Origin: a virus
Length of the DNA stretch: 33,400 bases
Reading direction: 5' to 3' (one strand)
Virus record (IMG/VR): IMGVR_UViG_3300037434_000090
Location: 1-33,400 of that record
In this document: positions 1 through 6,275 of the stretch, one piece after another
How the letters are laid out: the number at the start of each line of letters is the position of its first letter
Numbering within the stretch: the first letter of the stretch is position 1
Program-made: the position numbers and the translations under genes
The notes under the pieces: model-generated
Told to the model about the DNA's origin: nothing
Databases searched by the model: none
What the model saw: the letters and a program-made list of their open reading frames with translations, nothing else

Positions 1-104
1 GTTCCGACCCTTTGGGACGTTGACTGGCGAGGGAAAAGGTCCCCACCCCATCTCTCCGTTTATTTTTTTCTGTATGGATTGTGCAAACCCGGTATTCTGG
101 CCTC

Positions 105-578
105 ATGAGCAGGACATCGGATTTGTCAAATGATGAAGGCGCGCCTCGGTTTTCACCTGTCCAGCAGGCGCGTTTGCAGTGCGCCCGTCTTGGCATTCCC
201 TTGGGGCGGTACAGGCAGTGGCGGGCGGAGCGCGCCAGCGCGCAGCGTCGTGGTCTGGCGTGGGATCTGGGGCTGCCTGAGTGGCATGCGCAGGCGCTGG
301 AGGGGGTGGTTGTTGAGGTTGACCCGATCGATGCGGCTATTCGCCGTGCTGGGGTGATCAGGCGCAGCGCTACGCTGGCTGTGGCGGGGCGTGGCTTGGG
401 GGATCATCTGCGGGTGAAGGGTGCGGCGCATCCGCGCTCACGCGCGGTGCTCACGCCTGAGGGGCGGTTTGCCTCGCTCACGCTTGCGGCCGAGGCGTTC
501 GGGGTTAGCAGGCAGGCGGTGTGTCAGTGGCTGCGGGAGGGCCGGGCCGGGTGGAGGTATGATGGGGCATCAGAGTAA
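105..578 (+). CDS. Small HTH-like DNA-binding protein
   Basis: Not assigned to a named family. The protein has about 157 residues from the ATG at 105; an in-frame GTG at 81 would add eight residues, and neither start has a strong Shine-Dalgarno. The C-terminal 40 residues read like the helix-turn-helix appended to phage homing nucleases and small phage regulators: a TPEGRF turn, then LAAEAFGVSRQAVCQWLREG, with the GVSRQAV recognition-helix pattern and a terminal GWRY. The N-terminal half is Arg-rich with no visible nuclease motif (no HNH or GIY-YIG). It overlaps the next gene by about 17 nt and heads a run of small HTH-like genes. A DNA-binding or regulatory role is inferred; a decayed homing-endonuclease accessory domain is the alternative. 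Confidence 0.6.
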   Translation: MSRTSDLSNDEGAPRFSPVQQARLQCARLGIPLGRYRQWRAERASAQRRGLAWDLGLPEWHAQALEGVVVEVDPIDAAIRRAGVIRRSATLAVAGRGLGDHLRVKGAAHPRSRAVLTPEGRFASLTLAAEAFGVSRQAVCQWLREGRAGWRYDGASE

Positions 579-849
579 CGCGATCTGGGTTGAACTGGAC
601 GGTGTGCGCCGGCGGCTGGTTGATCTGTGCCGGGAGTTCTCGGTTGACCCGAATATTGCCCGCAGTCGTCTCAGGTGCGGCTGGCGGCTGGAGGATGTGC
701 TGAGCAAGCCGGTGGCTAAGCGCGGGGCGAAGATGGCTTACGTGCGTGAGCTGCTGGCATCGGGCCAGCCGGTTCAGCGGGTGATTGAACGGGGGTTCAG
801 CCATACGCTGGTGTATCAGGCGTGGCTGGACATGCGGAAAGGACGCTGA
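562..849 (+). CDS. Small phage protein with two HTH-like segments
   Basis: A 95-residue basic protein. ATGs at 559 and 562 are both possible; a GGAGG at 553-557 sits best for 562. Residues about 15-50 (LVDLCREFSVDPNIARSRL, then a GWRLEDVL segment) match the pattern of a phage HTH in which a 'GW-x-(I/L)-E-x-(A/V)-L' motif follows the recognition helix. The C-terminal part (YVRELLASGQPVQRVIERGF) looks like a second helical DNA-binding unit. The gene overlaps the preceding gene by 17 nt and shares its TGA with the following ATG (TGATG), so the three are probably translated together. A DNA-binding function is inferred from pattern only; the real partner is unknown. Confidence 0.6.
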   Translation: MGHQSNAIWVELDGVRRRLVDLCREFSVDPNIARSRLRCGWRLEDVLSKPVAKRGAKMAYVRELLASGQPVQRVIERGFSHTLVYQAWLDMRKGR

Positions 850-1064
850 TGCCGTACAAGCCCACAGGCAAGCCTGTCGGACGGCCACTGTCGAAGCCGC
901 GGATGGCAGCAAGAAAGCTGCTCATGAAGGGGGCGGGTGCGGCCGAGTGCATTGCCGCCGGCGTTCCGGAGTACGCGGTTTATCGTGAGTTGAAGGCAAT
1001 GAGGAAGCGTCAGGCCGTGAAGGATTGTGCCGTGTTCGTGAACAAGGGGACAATTGTTCCGTAG
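849..1064 (+). CDS. Small HTH/AT-hook-like protein
   Basis: A 71-residue, strongly basic protein. The start at 849 overlaps the upstream stop by one base and is preceded by GGAAAGGA. It opens with a Gly-Lys-Pro-Val-Gly-Arg-Pro stretch resembling an AT-hook (core GRP), followed by a resolvase-like HTH segment (ARKLLMKGAGAAECIAAGVP, then EYAVYRELK). It is the third small DNA-binding-type protein in a row. A small terminase subunit was considered because those are HTH proteins upstream of the large terminase, but it is half the usual length and lies 5 kb away. Function is unproven. Confidence 0.6.
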   Translation: MPYKPTGKPVGRPLSKPRMAARKLLMKGAGAAECIAAGVPEYAVYRELKAMRKRQAVKDCAVFVNKGTIVP

Positions 1065-1117
1065 GCCACCCGCCACCTATGTTGGCTGATAACAAACACG
1101 TCAACAGAGGGTAGCCG

Positions 1118-1342
1118 ATGCCGTTCAGTGGAACGACTGCACAAGACTACATCAACCACGTAGTCGAGGAAACCGCCAGTGCATTGCTGCACGAATGCGA
1201 TACGGACCTCGCCCTTGTTGTGCTCAAGTCGATTGTGGTCAACGTCATTCGCAATGCGCAATACGATCCCGGCAGGCGGGATGCGGTGGTAGGGCGCTTC
1301 GCTGACGCGCTGTTCGAAGCTTTTCTGGAGGGTGAGCCGTGA
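1118..1342 (+). CDS. Small acidic helical protein, paralogue of the next gene
   Basis: A 74-residue acidic protein with no recognised domain. The start has an AGAGGGT Shine-Dalgarno 6-8 nt upstream. The sequence is predicted almost wholly helical. Its core (VVLKSIVVNVIRN, a short gap with PGRRD, then a VGRF..ALFEAFL helix) lines up with the core of the next gene (MIVEVAVCNVILN, PDCRKMD, then an IEML...PLLRNAL helix). The two therefore look like a tandem duplication that has diverged. It overlaps the next gene by four bases (GTGA). Function unknown. Confidence 0.6.
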   Translation: MPFSGTTAQDYINHVVEETASALLHECDTDLALVVLKSIVVNVIRNAQYDPGRRDAVVGRFADALFEAFLEGEP

Positions 1343-1587
1343 CGGACGAAACCGAACATTCCGAAGGTGCTCTGAATGGGTATGCCCTTGAGTTGGCACT
1401 GCACGTCCTGACGGATTTCACCGATCCAGCGGAGCAGATGATGATTGTGGAGGTGGCTGTCTGCAATGTCATCCTCAACCTCTCAGTGCCGGATTGCCGC
1501 AAGATGGACGTGATTGAAATGCTGGCTGCCAAATGCCGCCCGCTGCTGCGCAACGCCCTGGCGGCCAAGGCGAAGGAGATGAACTGA
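1339..1587 (+). CDS. Small helical protein, diverged paralogue of the preceding gene
   Basis: An 82-residue protein starting at GTG 1339, overlapping the previous stop by four bases (GTGA). It is predicted helical and acidic, with no recognised catalytic motif. The hydrophobic core pattern V-x-N-V-I-x-N, a P-x-(C/R)-R loop and a terminal amphipathic helix match the preceding gene, which supports descent by tandem duplication. It ends KAKEMN and shares its last base with the ATG of the next gene. Possibly a small helical accessory or host-interaction protein; no function can be assigned. Confidence 0.6.
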   Translation: MTDETEHSEGALNGYALELALHVLTDFTDPAEQMMIVEVAVCNVILNLSVPDCRKMDVIEMLAAKCRPLLRNALAAKAKEMN

Positions 1588-1991
1588 TGAAGTGGCAAAA
1601 GCACGAGACTGTTGCCGGTCACCAGTTCTATCCCAACGGGGTTTGCGCCTGCGGCCGGCGCTGGGTGGACATACGCAATGCCGGTACGGAAGACTTGTTT
1701 TCCTATGGCATAGCCCACGTCGACAGGCTTTCCGCTGGTGAGATCGATCAGATCCGGCGCAAGCGGGAGGAAGAAGATAACGCCCTGGCTGCCGCCATGG
1801 GCTACGCCACCGGCAAGGCCAGGGATGCGGAACCCGCCCCAGCCGATGATTACGTGAACTTCTGGATGCCGAACCCGCTGCTTATGGGGGACCCTTTTTG
1901 CCAGCGCATGCTGGAGCAACTGAACGAGCGTCTTTTTGCCATGGAGTATGGTGATGGGTCAGAAACCGAAAGTGTACCAGACGATGAGTGA
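1587..1991 (+). CDS. Hypothetical phage protein with short Cys/His motif
   Basis: A 134-residue protein from the ATG at 1587, which overlaps the upstream TGA by one base. Near the N terminus it has GHQFYPNGVCACGRRWVDIR: a His followed ten residues later by Cys-x-Cys, as in the compact zinc-knuckle heads of many small phage proteins. The middle is charged and helical (IRRKREEEDNALAAAM), and the C terminus is aromatic and acidic. No enzyme motif is seen. It sits in the tightly overlapping small-gene operon. Metal binding is a guess from the His/Cys spacing; otherwise unknown. Confidence 0.6.
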   Translation: MKWQKHETVAGHQFYPNGVCACGRRWVDIRNAGTEDLFSYGIAHVDRLSAGEIDQIRRKREEEDNALAAAMGYATGKARDAEPAPADDYVNFWMPNPLLMGDPFCQRMLEQLNERLFAMEYGDGSETESVPDDE

Positions 1992-2373
1992 CTTCTGGAA
2001 CAACCGCGGCCTTGTCAGCCCAGGCAGCGATGAGGAGCCGCCACCGGCCCCGGTGTCCTATGCCGAGGCGCCAGCCGATCCGCTGCCTGGAGATTACGCC
2101 GCGCGCTTATGCGCGCTGGAAAAGGCGGTGCAACTGACGATGAGCAAGTTTGACGGCGGGCTTGAGCGTGTCATGGACCGCGCCCGCGCCTTCCATGCCT
2201 TCCTCACCGGCCGCCGCCCCAGCGAATTCACCCTGCCCCTCGAAGCCTACGAGGCAGCCGAGGCGGCTCTGAAGAATCTGGATGCCATCAATCAACAGCC
2301 GCTTTCCGAGCTGGCCGAGGCCAGCGTTGACGCTGCATGGGAAGTCATCATCAACCAGGGACGCTCAATATGA
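1984..2373 (+). CDS. Hypothetical phage protein (helical)
   Basis: A 129-residue protein if translation starts at ATG 1984, which overlaps the preceding gene by eight bases; an upstream in-frame ATG at 1936 is possible. No strong Shine-Dalgarno marks either, consistent with translational coupling. The N-terminal 40 residues are Pro- and Glu-rich and probably disordered. Residues about 40-125 form alternating amphipathic helices (ALEKAVQLTMSKF, then RARAFHAFLTGR, then LEAYEAAEAALKNLDAI). No known domain. It ends with an ATGA overlap with the next gene. Confidence 0.55.
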   Translation: MSDFWNNRGLVSPGSDEEPPPAPVSYAEAPADPLPGDYAARLCALEKAVQLTMSKFDGGLERVMDRARAFHAFLTGRRPSEFTLPLEAYEAAEAALKNLDAINQQPLSELAEASVDAAWEVIINQGRSI

Positions 2374-2648
2374 CCACACCGTTTTATGACGACATCACAA
2401 TCCAGAGGCTATGGGGGACTATCGCAGCCTGGAGGGTGGCCCGCGCTCTTGCTGTGGAAAACGCCGATGAAGCCCTGCAAGGCAAGGTGGATGATGTGAT
2501 CAAAGGCGTCCTCGGCGGCAAGCTGCCGGCAAAGAAGGTGGACGAACTGCACGACGCCACCGGCAAGGCCCAGCGGGACCGCGCGGCGGGCCGGGCCATT
2601 GGTGCCAGCCGTCAACAGCTCGGCCTTATCACCCATGCCGGACAGTGA
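2370..2648 (+). CDS. Hypothetical small phage protein
   Basis: A 92-residue protein from the ATG at 2370, overlapping the upstream TGA (ATGA). It is predicted helical and Ala/Arg/Lys-rich, with a W-x-V-A-R-A-L-A-V segment early and a basic KVDELHDATGKAQRDRAAGR stretch later. The C terminus overlaps the following gene in another frame by 14 nt. No motif allows a functional call. Codon use and GC pattern match its neighbours. Confidence 0.5.
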   Translation: MTTPFYDDITIQRLWGTIAAWRVARALAVENADEALQGKVDDVIKGVLGGKLPAKKVDELHDATGKAQRDRAAGRAIGASRQQLGLITHAGQ

Positions 2649-2850
2649 CGTAACCGCCCTCGCCATCGTCCTCGCGGCAACAGCCATTAGCTGCACGCCC
2701 AGCGAAACCGCCGTGGCATTCGAGATGGCGGATGCCACATACCCCGCGCCGAGAGGGCCAAGGAAAATCGGTAACTACCATCGCGACACCTGGCTCCAAA
2801 TGGCCCAGGCTGCAATCAAACATATGGAAACAACAATACATGAAACTTAA
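2635..2850 (+). CDS. Hypothetical small phage protein
   Basis: A 71-residue protein when started at ATG 2635; an upstream in-frame GTG at 2599 would lengthen it inside the previous gene and is less likely. The N-terminal part (VTALAIVLAATAISCTPSET) is a weakly hydrophobic helix. The C-terminal part has Trp and His (YHRDTWLQMAQAAIKHME) and resembles the small helical 'substrate-like' proteins common in phage early regions. It overlaps the downstream methyltransferase start by 11 nt. Function unknown. Confidence 0.5.
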   Translation: MPDSDVTALAIVLAATAISCTPSETAVAFEMADATYPAPRGPRKIGNYHRDTWLQMAQAAIKHMETTIHET

Positions 2851-3379
2851 CCTCGGCTGCGGCTACAACAAAAAGGATCAGGCAGACGGCTGGGTGAATA
2901 TCGACCTCTCCGGACGCTGCAATCCCGATCTGGTGCTCGACCTCGACCATGAACCGCTACCCTTCAACGAGGGGGAAATCGACGAGGTGGCGGCAACCCA
3001 CGTGCTCGAACACATCCGCTACCTGCCGTTCCTGATGGGCAACCTCTACCGCGTCATGACCCCCGGCGCCCTGCTGCGCATCGCCACCCCGCACCCGGCC
3101 AGCGACGGCTTCTGGGGCGATCCAACCCATACCCGCCCGGTCACGCTGAACACACTGCGCCTGTTCAGCAAAAAGTTCTGCGCCGAAGCCCGCAGCAAGG
3201 GCTGGCCGAACACGCCGCTGGCGGATTACGCGGATGTCGATTTCGAGGTGGATGAATTTCAGTTCAAGCTGATGCCGGAGTGGGAAGAAAAGCGGTTGAA
3301 CAAACAGAATATACAGTATTGTATAAATCATTACGTCAACGTTGTTGACGAATTACTGTTCACTGTCAGGAGAGTGTGA
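2840..3379 (+). CDS. Class I SAM-dependent methyltransferase (Methyltransf_11-like)
   Basis: A 179-residue protein that begins with the nucleotide-binding strand itself (KLNLGCGYNKKDQADGWVNI). This motif I places SAM binding at residues 3-9, so there is no N-terminal extension; the ATG at 2840 is chosen because upstream residues in this frame do not resemble the family. An acidic motif II follows (VNIDLS, then DLVLDLD) and a motif IV/V region (DEVAATHVLEHI, then LYRVMTPGALLRIATPH). This layout is typical of the small methyltransferases found beside glycosyltransferases in surface-glycan loci and in many phages, where the acceptor is usually a sugar or small molecule. The acceptor here is not identifiable. 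It forms a functional set with the second methyltransferase at 3647 and the TPR-glycosyltransferase at 4567. Confidence 0.85.
   Translation: MKLNLGCGYNKKDQADGWVNIDLSGRCNPDLVLDLDHEPLPFNEGEIDEVAATHVLEHIRYLPFLMGNLYRVMTPGALLRIATPHPASDGFWGDPTHTRPVTLNTLRLFSKKFCAEARSKGWPNTPLADYADVDFEVDEFQFKLMPEWEEKRLNKQNIQYCINHYVNVVDELLFTVRRV
3310..3350. repeat. Two adjacent inverted repeats at the 3' end of the methyltransferase gene
   Basis: TATACA-GTAT-TGTATA (3310-3325) and CGTCAAC-GTT-GTTGACG (3334-3350) are two perfect small inverted repeats eight bases apart, in a locally AT-rich patch within otherwise GC-rich coding sequence. They precede two tiny membrane-protein genes. They could be operators, mRNA hairpins controlling the downstream small genes, or chance. 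No convincing promoter pair is present. Confidence 0.35.
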
Positions 3380-3516
3380 TGGCCATTGCTCTTTTGTGGT
3401 TCCTTGCCGGTCCCGGTCTTGTGTGGCTGACGCTGCAATCCTTCCGCAATGACCTGACGTTCCTCTGTTGCGTGTTTGCGTTCATGTTTTTCGGCTGGGC
3501 CTGGGCGACGTTGTGA
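3379..3516 (+). CDS. Tiny membrane protein (45 aa)
   Basis: The ATG at 3379 overlaps the methyltransferase stop (TGATG). An AGGAG lies 6 nt upstream within the end of that gene. The 45-residue product is almost entirely hydrophobic: residues 2-19 (AIALLWFLAGPGLVWLTL) and 28-44 (FLCCVFAFMFFGWAWAT) form two likely transmembrane helices separated by a short polar turn QSFRND. It is followed with one-base overlap by another tiny membrane protein. Such pairs can be holin-like or membrane-perturbing, but the location is not a lysis cassette, so no function is claimed. Confidence 0.55.
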   Translation: MAIALLWFLAGPGLVWLTLQSFRNDLTFLCCVFAFMFFGWAWATL

Positions 3517-3647
3517 TGGCCCCCGCGCATGATACTGAGCGGCACATGATCATTGTCACCCTCCTGCGCTTTCTGCTGCTGATTTTCCTCGGTCCCCCGC
3601 TGTTTTTTCTCGCCGTCAACTACTGGGTGCATTTCTGGGGGCTGTAA
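3516..3647 (+). CDS. Tiny membrane protein (43 aa)
   Basis: The ATG at 3516 overlaps the previous TGA by one base, and its own TAA overlaps the next ATG by one base (TAATG). The product is 43 residues, with a short polar head (MAPAHDTERHM) then one transmembrane helix (IIVTLLRFLLLIFLGPPLFF) and a Trp-rich tail (NYWVHFWGL). It is the second of two consecutive mini membrane proteins between the two methyltransferases. Unbroken overlap spacing on both sides argues that it is translated. Role unknown. Confidence 0.55.
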   Translation: MAPAHDTERHMIIVTLLRFLLLIFLGPPLFFLAVNYWVHFWGL

Positions 3648-4231
3648 TGGGGCAGGAAACATCGAAGGCCGTCGCCAGACGGCTGCACGACAGCCGTTTC
3701 ATCGCGCGCTACTTTCGTGGCTTCGGCATTGACATCGGCAGCGGGAATGACCCGCTGCTGCATTACGCCACGCTGTTCCCAGGCATCATGGGCATCCGGA
3801 ACTGGGACAAGGAGGATGGTGATGCCATGGTGATGGCGGGGGTTGATGACAACACGTTCGACTTCGTTCATTCCAGCCACTGCCTTGAGCATCTGCAAGA
3901 CCCGTGGCGGGCGCTCAGGAGGTGGGTAAGCATTTGCAAGCCGGGCGGGCACATCATTATCACCGTGCCCGACTGGCAGCTTTACGAGCACGGCAAGTGG
4001 CCATCGCCGCACAACGAAGACCACAAGCATCGCTTTTGCGTATCGCCGAGCGAATGTCCGGATGATCGTCCCGTGGATCTGGCCGGCCTGATCGCGGACC
4101 TTATCTCAGTGGACTGCCTGAAAATTGAGCTGCTGGACCAGGGCTACCTCTACGGCGCGCCCGACACGTTTGATCAGTCGTGCCTGACGATGTGCGAGCC
4201 GGCCATTGAATTCATTCTGAGGAAAAGATGA
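3647..4231 (+). CDS. SAM-dependent methyltransferase-like protein
   Basis: A 194-residue protein. Motif I is GIDIGSGNDPLL (residues about 27-38); the motif II acidic residue lies in NWDKEDGDA; motif IV is FDFVHSSHCLEHLQDPWRAL, and motif V follows (KPGGHIIITVPD). The HCLEHL and CKPGG signatures are characteristic of Methyltransf_11/23-type enzymes that act on small molecules or glycans. The later residues (LYEHGKWPSPHNEDHKHRF) form a conserved-looking cap often seen in phage copies. It is distinct in sequence from the enzyme at 2840, so the two are not a recent duplication. It overlaps the next gene by four bases (ATGA). Confidence 0.8.
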   Translation: MGQETSKAVARRLHDSRFIARYFRGFGIDIGSGNDPLLHYATLFPGIMGIRNWDKEDGDAMVMAGVDDNTFDFVHSSHCLEHLQDPWRALRRWVSICKPGGHIIITVPDWQLYEHGKWPSPHNEDHKHRFCVSPSECPDDRPVDLAGLIADLISVDCLKIELLDQGYLYGAPDTFDQSCLTMCEPAIEFILRKR

Positions 4232-4464
4232 AGCTCTGCAAGGACTGCAAGTGGTTCCCGCCGTTTCCGCCCGGCTCGCCCTTGGATGATCAGAGATTTG
4301 CGCGCTGCTGGCATGAACTGGCGAGGCGCGTTCCTTCGATTGATGTGGTGGTCGGGCTGTCCGCCTCGCCCTCGCATCAAATGTGCTCCACCATGCGCTT
4401 CGAGTGGGAGCCTTGCGGCCAGGACGCCAGGTTGTATGAGGTGCGGGATGCCAGCCCTGATTAG
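4228..4464 (+). CDS. Small Cys-rich phage protein
   Basis: A 78-residue protein starting at an ATGA overlap. The arrangement MKLCKDCKWF at the N terminus, then a Cys-Trp-His, a central Cys before a Met-Arg, and a Pro-Cys-Gly near the C terminus (CSTMRFEWEPCGQDARLYEV) matches a frequent small phage family with four spaced Cys residues, presumably a zinc-binding fold. Biological role unknown. It overlaps the next small membrane gene by 17 nt. Confidence 0.65.
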   Translation: MKLCKDCKWFPPFPPGSPLDDQRFARCWHELARRVPSIDVVVGLSASPSHQMCSTMRFEWEPCGQDARLYEVRDASPD

Positions 4465-4570
4465 GGTTGGCAGGGCCGCCATCGCCGCGGTCTTCGTCAT
4501 GGCCCTCTACACCTACATCGCGGTCGCTATCGTGTTCGTGGTCTACCTGTTTTGTGAGGCGTTCAGATGA
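4448..4570 (+). CDS. Tiny single-pass membrane protein (40 aa)
   Basis: ATG 4448 is preceded by GAGG with about 5 nt spacing. The 40-residue product has a basic N-terminal head with two Arg and then a long hydrophobic helix (AAIAAVFVMALYTYIAVAIV, continuing FVVYLF). The basic-in head predicts N-in topology. It overlaps both neighbours: 17 nt upstream, and ATGA downstream with the TPR-glycosyltransferase. It is the third tiny membrane protein of this operon. No function can be assigned. Confidence 0.5.
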   Translation: MPALIRVGRAAIAAVFVMALYTYIAVAIVFVVYLFCEAFR

Positions 4571-5973
4571 CCCCGCTTGTTGAGCTGGCACTTTACCGCA
4601 TTCTCGACGGCAACATAGAGGATGCCCAGGACTTGCTGCCGGCGATCGAGGCCGAGGGCAACGAGGCCATGGCGTGTCAGATCCGCGGGCGCATTCAGCT
4701 TCGGCAGAAGAAGTGGGCGGGAGCGCATGACTACCTGCAACGCTCCGTCAGCCTCGACCGCTCCAGTCCCGACGCCTGGATCTGCCTTGGCATGGCCAGT
4801 TACGAACTGGGGTTTTTCGAGAAGGCGGCGGAGTGCTACCGTCGCTGCATTATCCTCCAGCCCAACTTCGGGGTGCAGTGGATGAAGCTGGGTGCCGCGC
4901 ATGGCATGCTCCAGCGTCATCCGGAAGCATTCACCTGCTTCGAGCGGGCGGTGATCCTCGATCCCAACAACGATGAGTGCCATCACTCCCTCGCGGTGCA
5001 GTACAGCATCTTCGGCTCCGATGAGCGGGCGATCGTGCATGAGGAAAAAGCCCTCGAACTCAACCCCAACAACATCTTCGCCAGGGTGGCGCTGGGTGCC
5101 ACGCATCTGCGCATGGGCAACTGGCTGGAGGGATGGCGGGGCTTTGAACACCGCTGGTCCCTGCCGACGCCCGTGGCGCCGTGGTGGTATCGTGGCCAGC
5201 CGCTCTACCAGGGCGATCTGGAGGGGTTGCGTGGCAAGCGGGTGCTGCTGCGCTCAGAGCAGGGCTACGGTGACAGCATCCAGTTCTGCCGTTACGCGGT
5301 GGAGTTGTCCAAGGTTGCCTCGCATCTGATTCTGGAAACCCAGGGCGGTCTGCAACGGCTGTTCAAATGCCTGCCGGCTGAGATATTCGTGGCGCCGAAG
5401 ATGGAAGATCAGGTTCGTCCGCTGCCGAACGATCAGCTTCCGCCATGGGATGAACAGACGAGCCTGATGTCCCTGCCGCTGCTGTTCGGCACCACCCAGG
5501 AGACGTGCCCCCCGCCCGTCGACTTCGGCGGCGGCCTCTATATCCGCCCCGGCAAGGGCAAGGTCGGCATCTGCTGGCATGGCGGGGCTCGCTACAGCGA
5601 GCCCCTGGCTAATGCCGTGGATCAGCGCCGATCGTTGTGGCCGGAAGTGGCCAAGCGCCTGCTCGACGCCATCCCCTATCACCGCTCGCTCCAGCAGGAG
5701 GATCTGGACACCGAGGACTGGCTGGAGACGGCGGAGAAGATCGCCGATCTGAAACTGGTGATCAGCGTCGACACCGCGGTTGCCCATCTGGCCGCCTCCA
5801 TGGGCGTCCCCACCTGGCTGCTTAATCGTTACGATAGCTGCTGGCGCTGGGGCATGCGTGGCGACAGAACGCCCTGGTATCCGTCCATGCGCATCTACCG
5901 CCAGCCGACGCTCGGCGACTGGGACAGTGTGCTTGACCGCGTGATCGCGGACTACAAGGCTCTTGACCTGTGA
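4567..5973 (+). CDS. TPR-repeat protein with GT9/heptosyltransferase-like C-terminal domain
   Basis: A 468-residue protein. Residues about 15-200 contain roughly five tetratricopeptide repeats; clear ones read AWICLGMASYELGFFEKAAE, VQWMKLGAAHGMLQRHPEAF and IFARVALGATHLRMGNWLEG, with the W-x-x-L-G and A-x-x-x-Y/F spacing. The C-terminal half has a KRVLLRSEQGYGDSIQFCRY strand/loop, a GKVGICWHGG turn and a donor-site-like segment (KLVISVDTAVAHLAASMGVP followed by TWLL). This matches the TPR plus ADP-heptose/GlcNAc-transferase-like proteins common in proteobacteria. It is shorter than most between the GKVG and LVISVD motifs. The expected activity is glycosyl transfer to protein or surface glycan; substrate unknown. 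It starts by ATGA overlap and lies with two methyltransferases. Confidence 0.8.
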   Translation: MTPLVELALYRILDGNIEDAQDLLPAIEAEGNEAMACQIRGRIQLRQKKWAGAHDYLQRSVSLDRSSPDAWICLGMASYELGFFEKAAECYRRCIILQPNFGVQWMKLGAAHGMLQRHPEAFTCFERAVILDPNNDECHHSLAVQYSIFGSDERAIVHEEKALELNPNNIFARVALGATHLRMGNWLEGWRGFEHRWSLPTPVAPWWYRGQPLYQGDLEGLRGKRVLLRSEQGYGDSIQFCRYAVELSKVASHLILETQGGLQRLFKCLPAEIFVAPKMEDQVRPLPNDQLPPWDEQTSLMSLPLLFGTTQETCPPPVDFGGGLYIRPGKGKVGICWHGGARYSEPLANAVDQRRSLWPEVAKRLLDAIPYHRSLQQEDLDTEDWLETAEKIADLKLVISVDTAVAHLAASMGVPTWLLNRYDSCWRWGMRGDRTPWYPSMRIYRQPTLGDWDSVLDRVIADYKALDL

Positions 5974-6275
5974 TGGTCTGTTGCGCGTGCGGGACCGCCG
6001 AGTGGTTCCGCGCCGTCCCGGCGACGATGCAGACGTGGTGCCGTGACTGCGATCCCCTGCTGACGGATCAGCCCGTGATGCGGTATCACGTCTCGCATGA
6101 CCGTGACGAAACCCAAACAACCCAAGTGGCTCCAGTTATTCCGGAGGTACTTGAAGGAAATCAGAATCCAGTCGAAGCACACGTCGGAGGATATCGACGG
6201 GACTGGCGTGCCGCTCACTCTGTGGACCTCTCAAAGCCGGGTTCTGGAGCAGATTTGTCAGGGCCTGGAAGATGA
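5973..6275 (+). CDS. Small zinc-ribbon-like protein overlapping terminase start
   Basis: ATG 5973 overlaps the upstream TGA. The first 30 residues hold two Cys pairs, CCACG and then WCRDC (C-x2-C ... C-x2-C), a plausible zinc ribbon. The reading frame continues to 6275, so the last 179 nt overlap the terminase gene in another frame. That is unusually long for this window, and the overlapped segment is low in recognisable structure. The N-terminal Cys motif and the coupled start support a real gene, but it is equally possible that only a short leader-like product matters. Function unknown. Confidence 0.4.
   Translation: MVCCACGTAEWFRAVPATMQTWCRDCDPLLTDQPVMRYHVSHDRDETQTTQVAPVIPEVLEGNQNPVEAHVGGYRRDWRAAHSVDLSKPGSGADLSGPGR

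Noticed and set aside
1-80. T-rich tract with upstream GGGAC/GTCCC arms, possible terminator or promoter
   Set aside because: The arms are only 5 bp with a long loop and the T-tract starts well after them; no good -35/-10 pair is present.
849-1064. Small terminase subunit
   Set aside because: HTH-like but about half the usual length and 5 kb from the large subunit; not supported.
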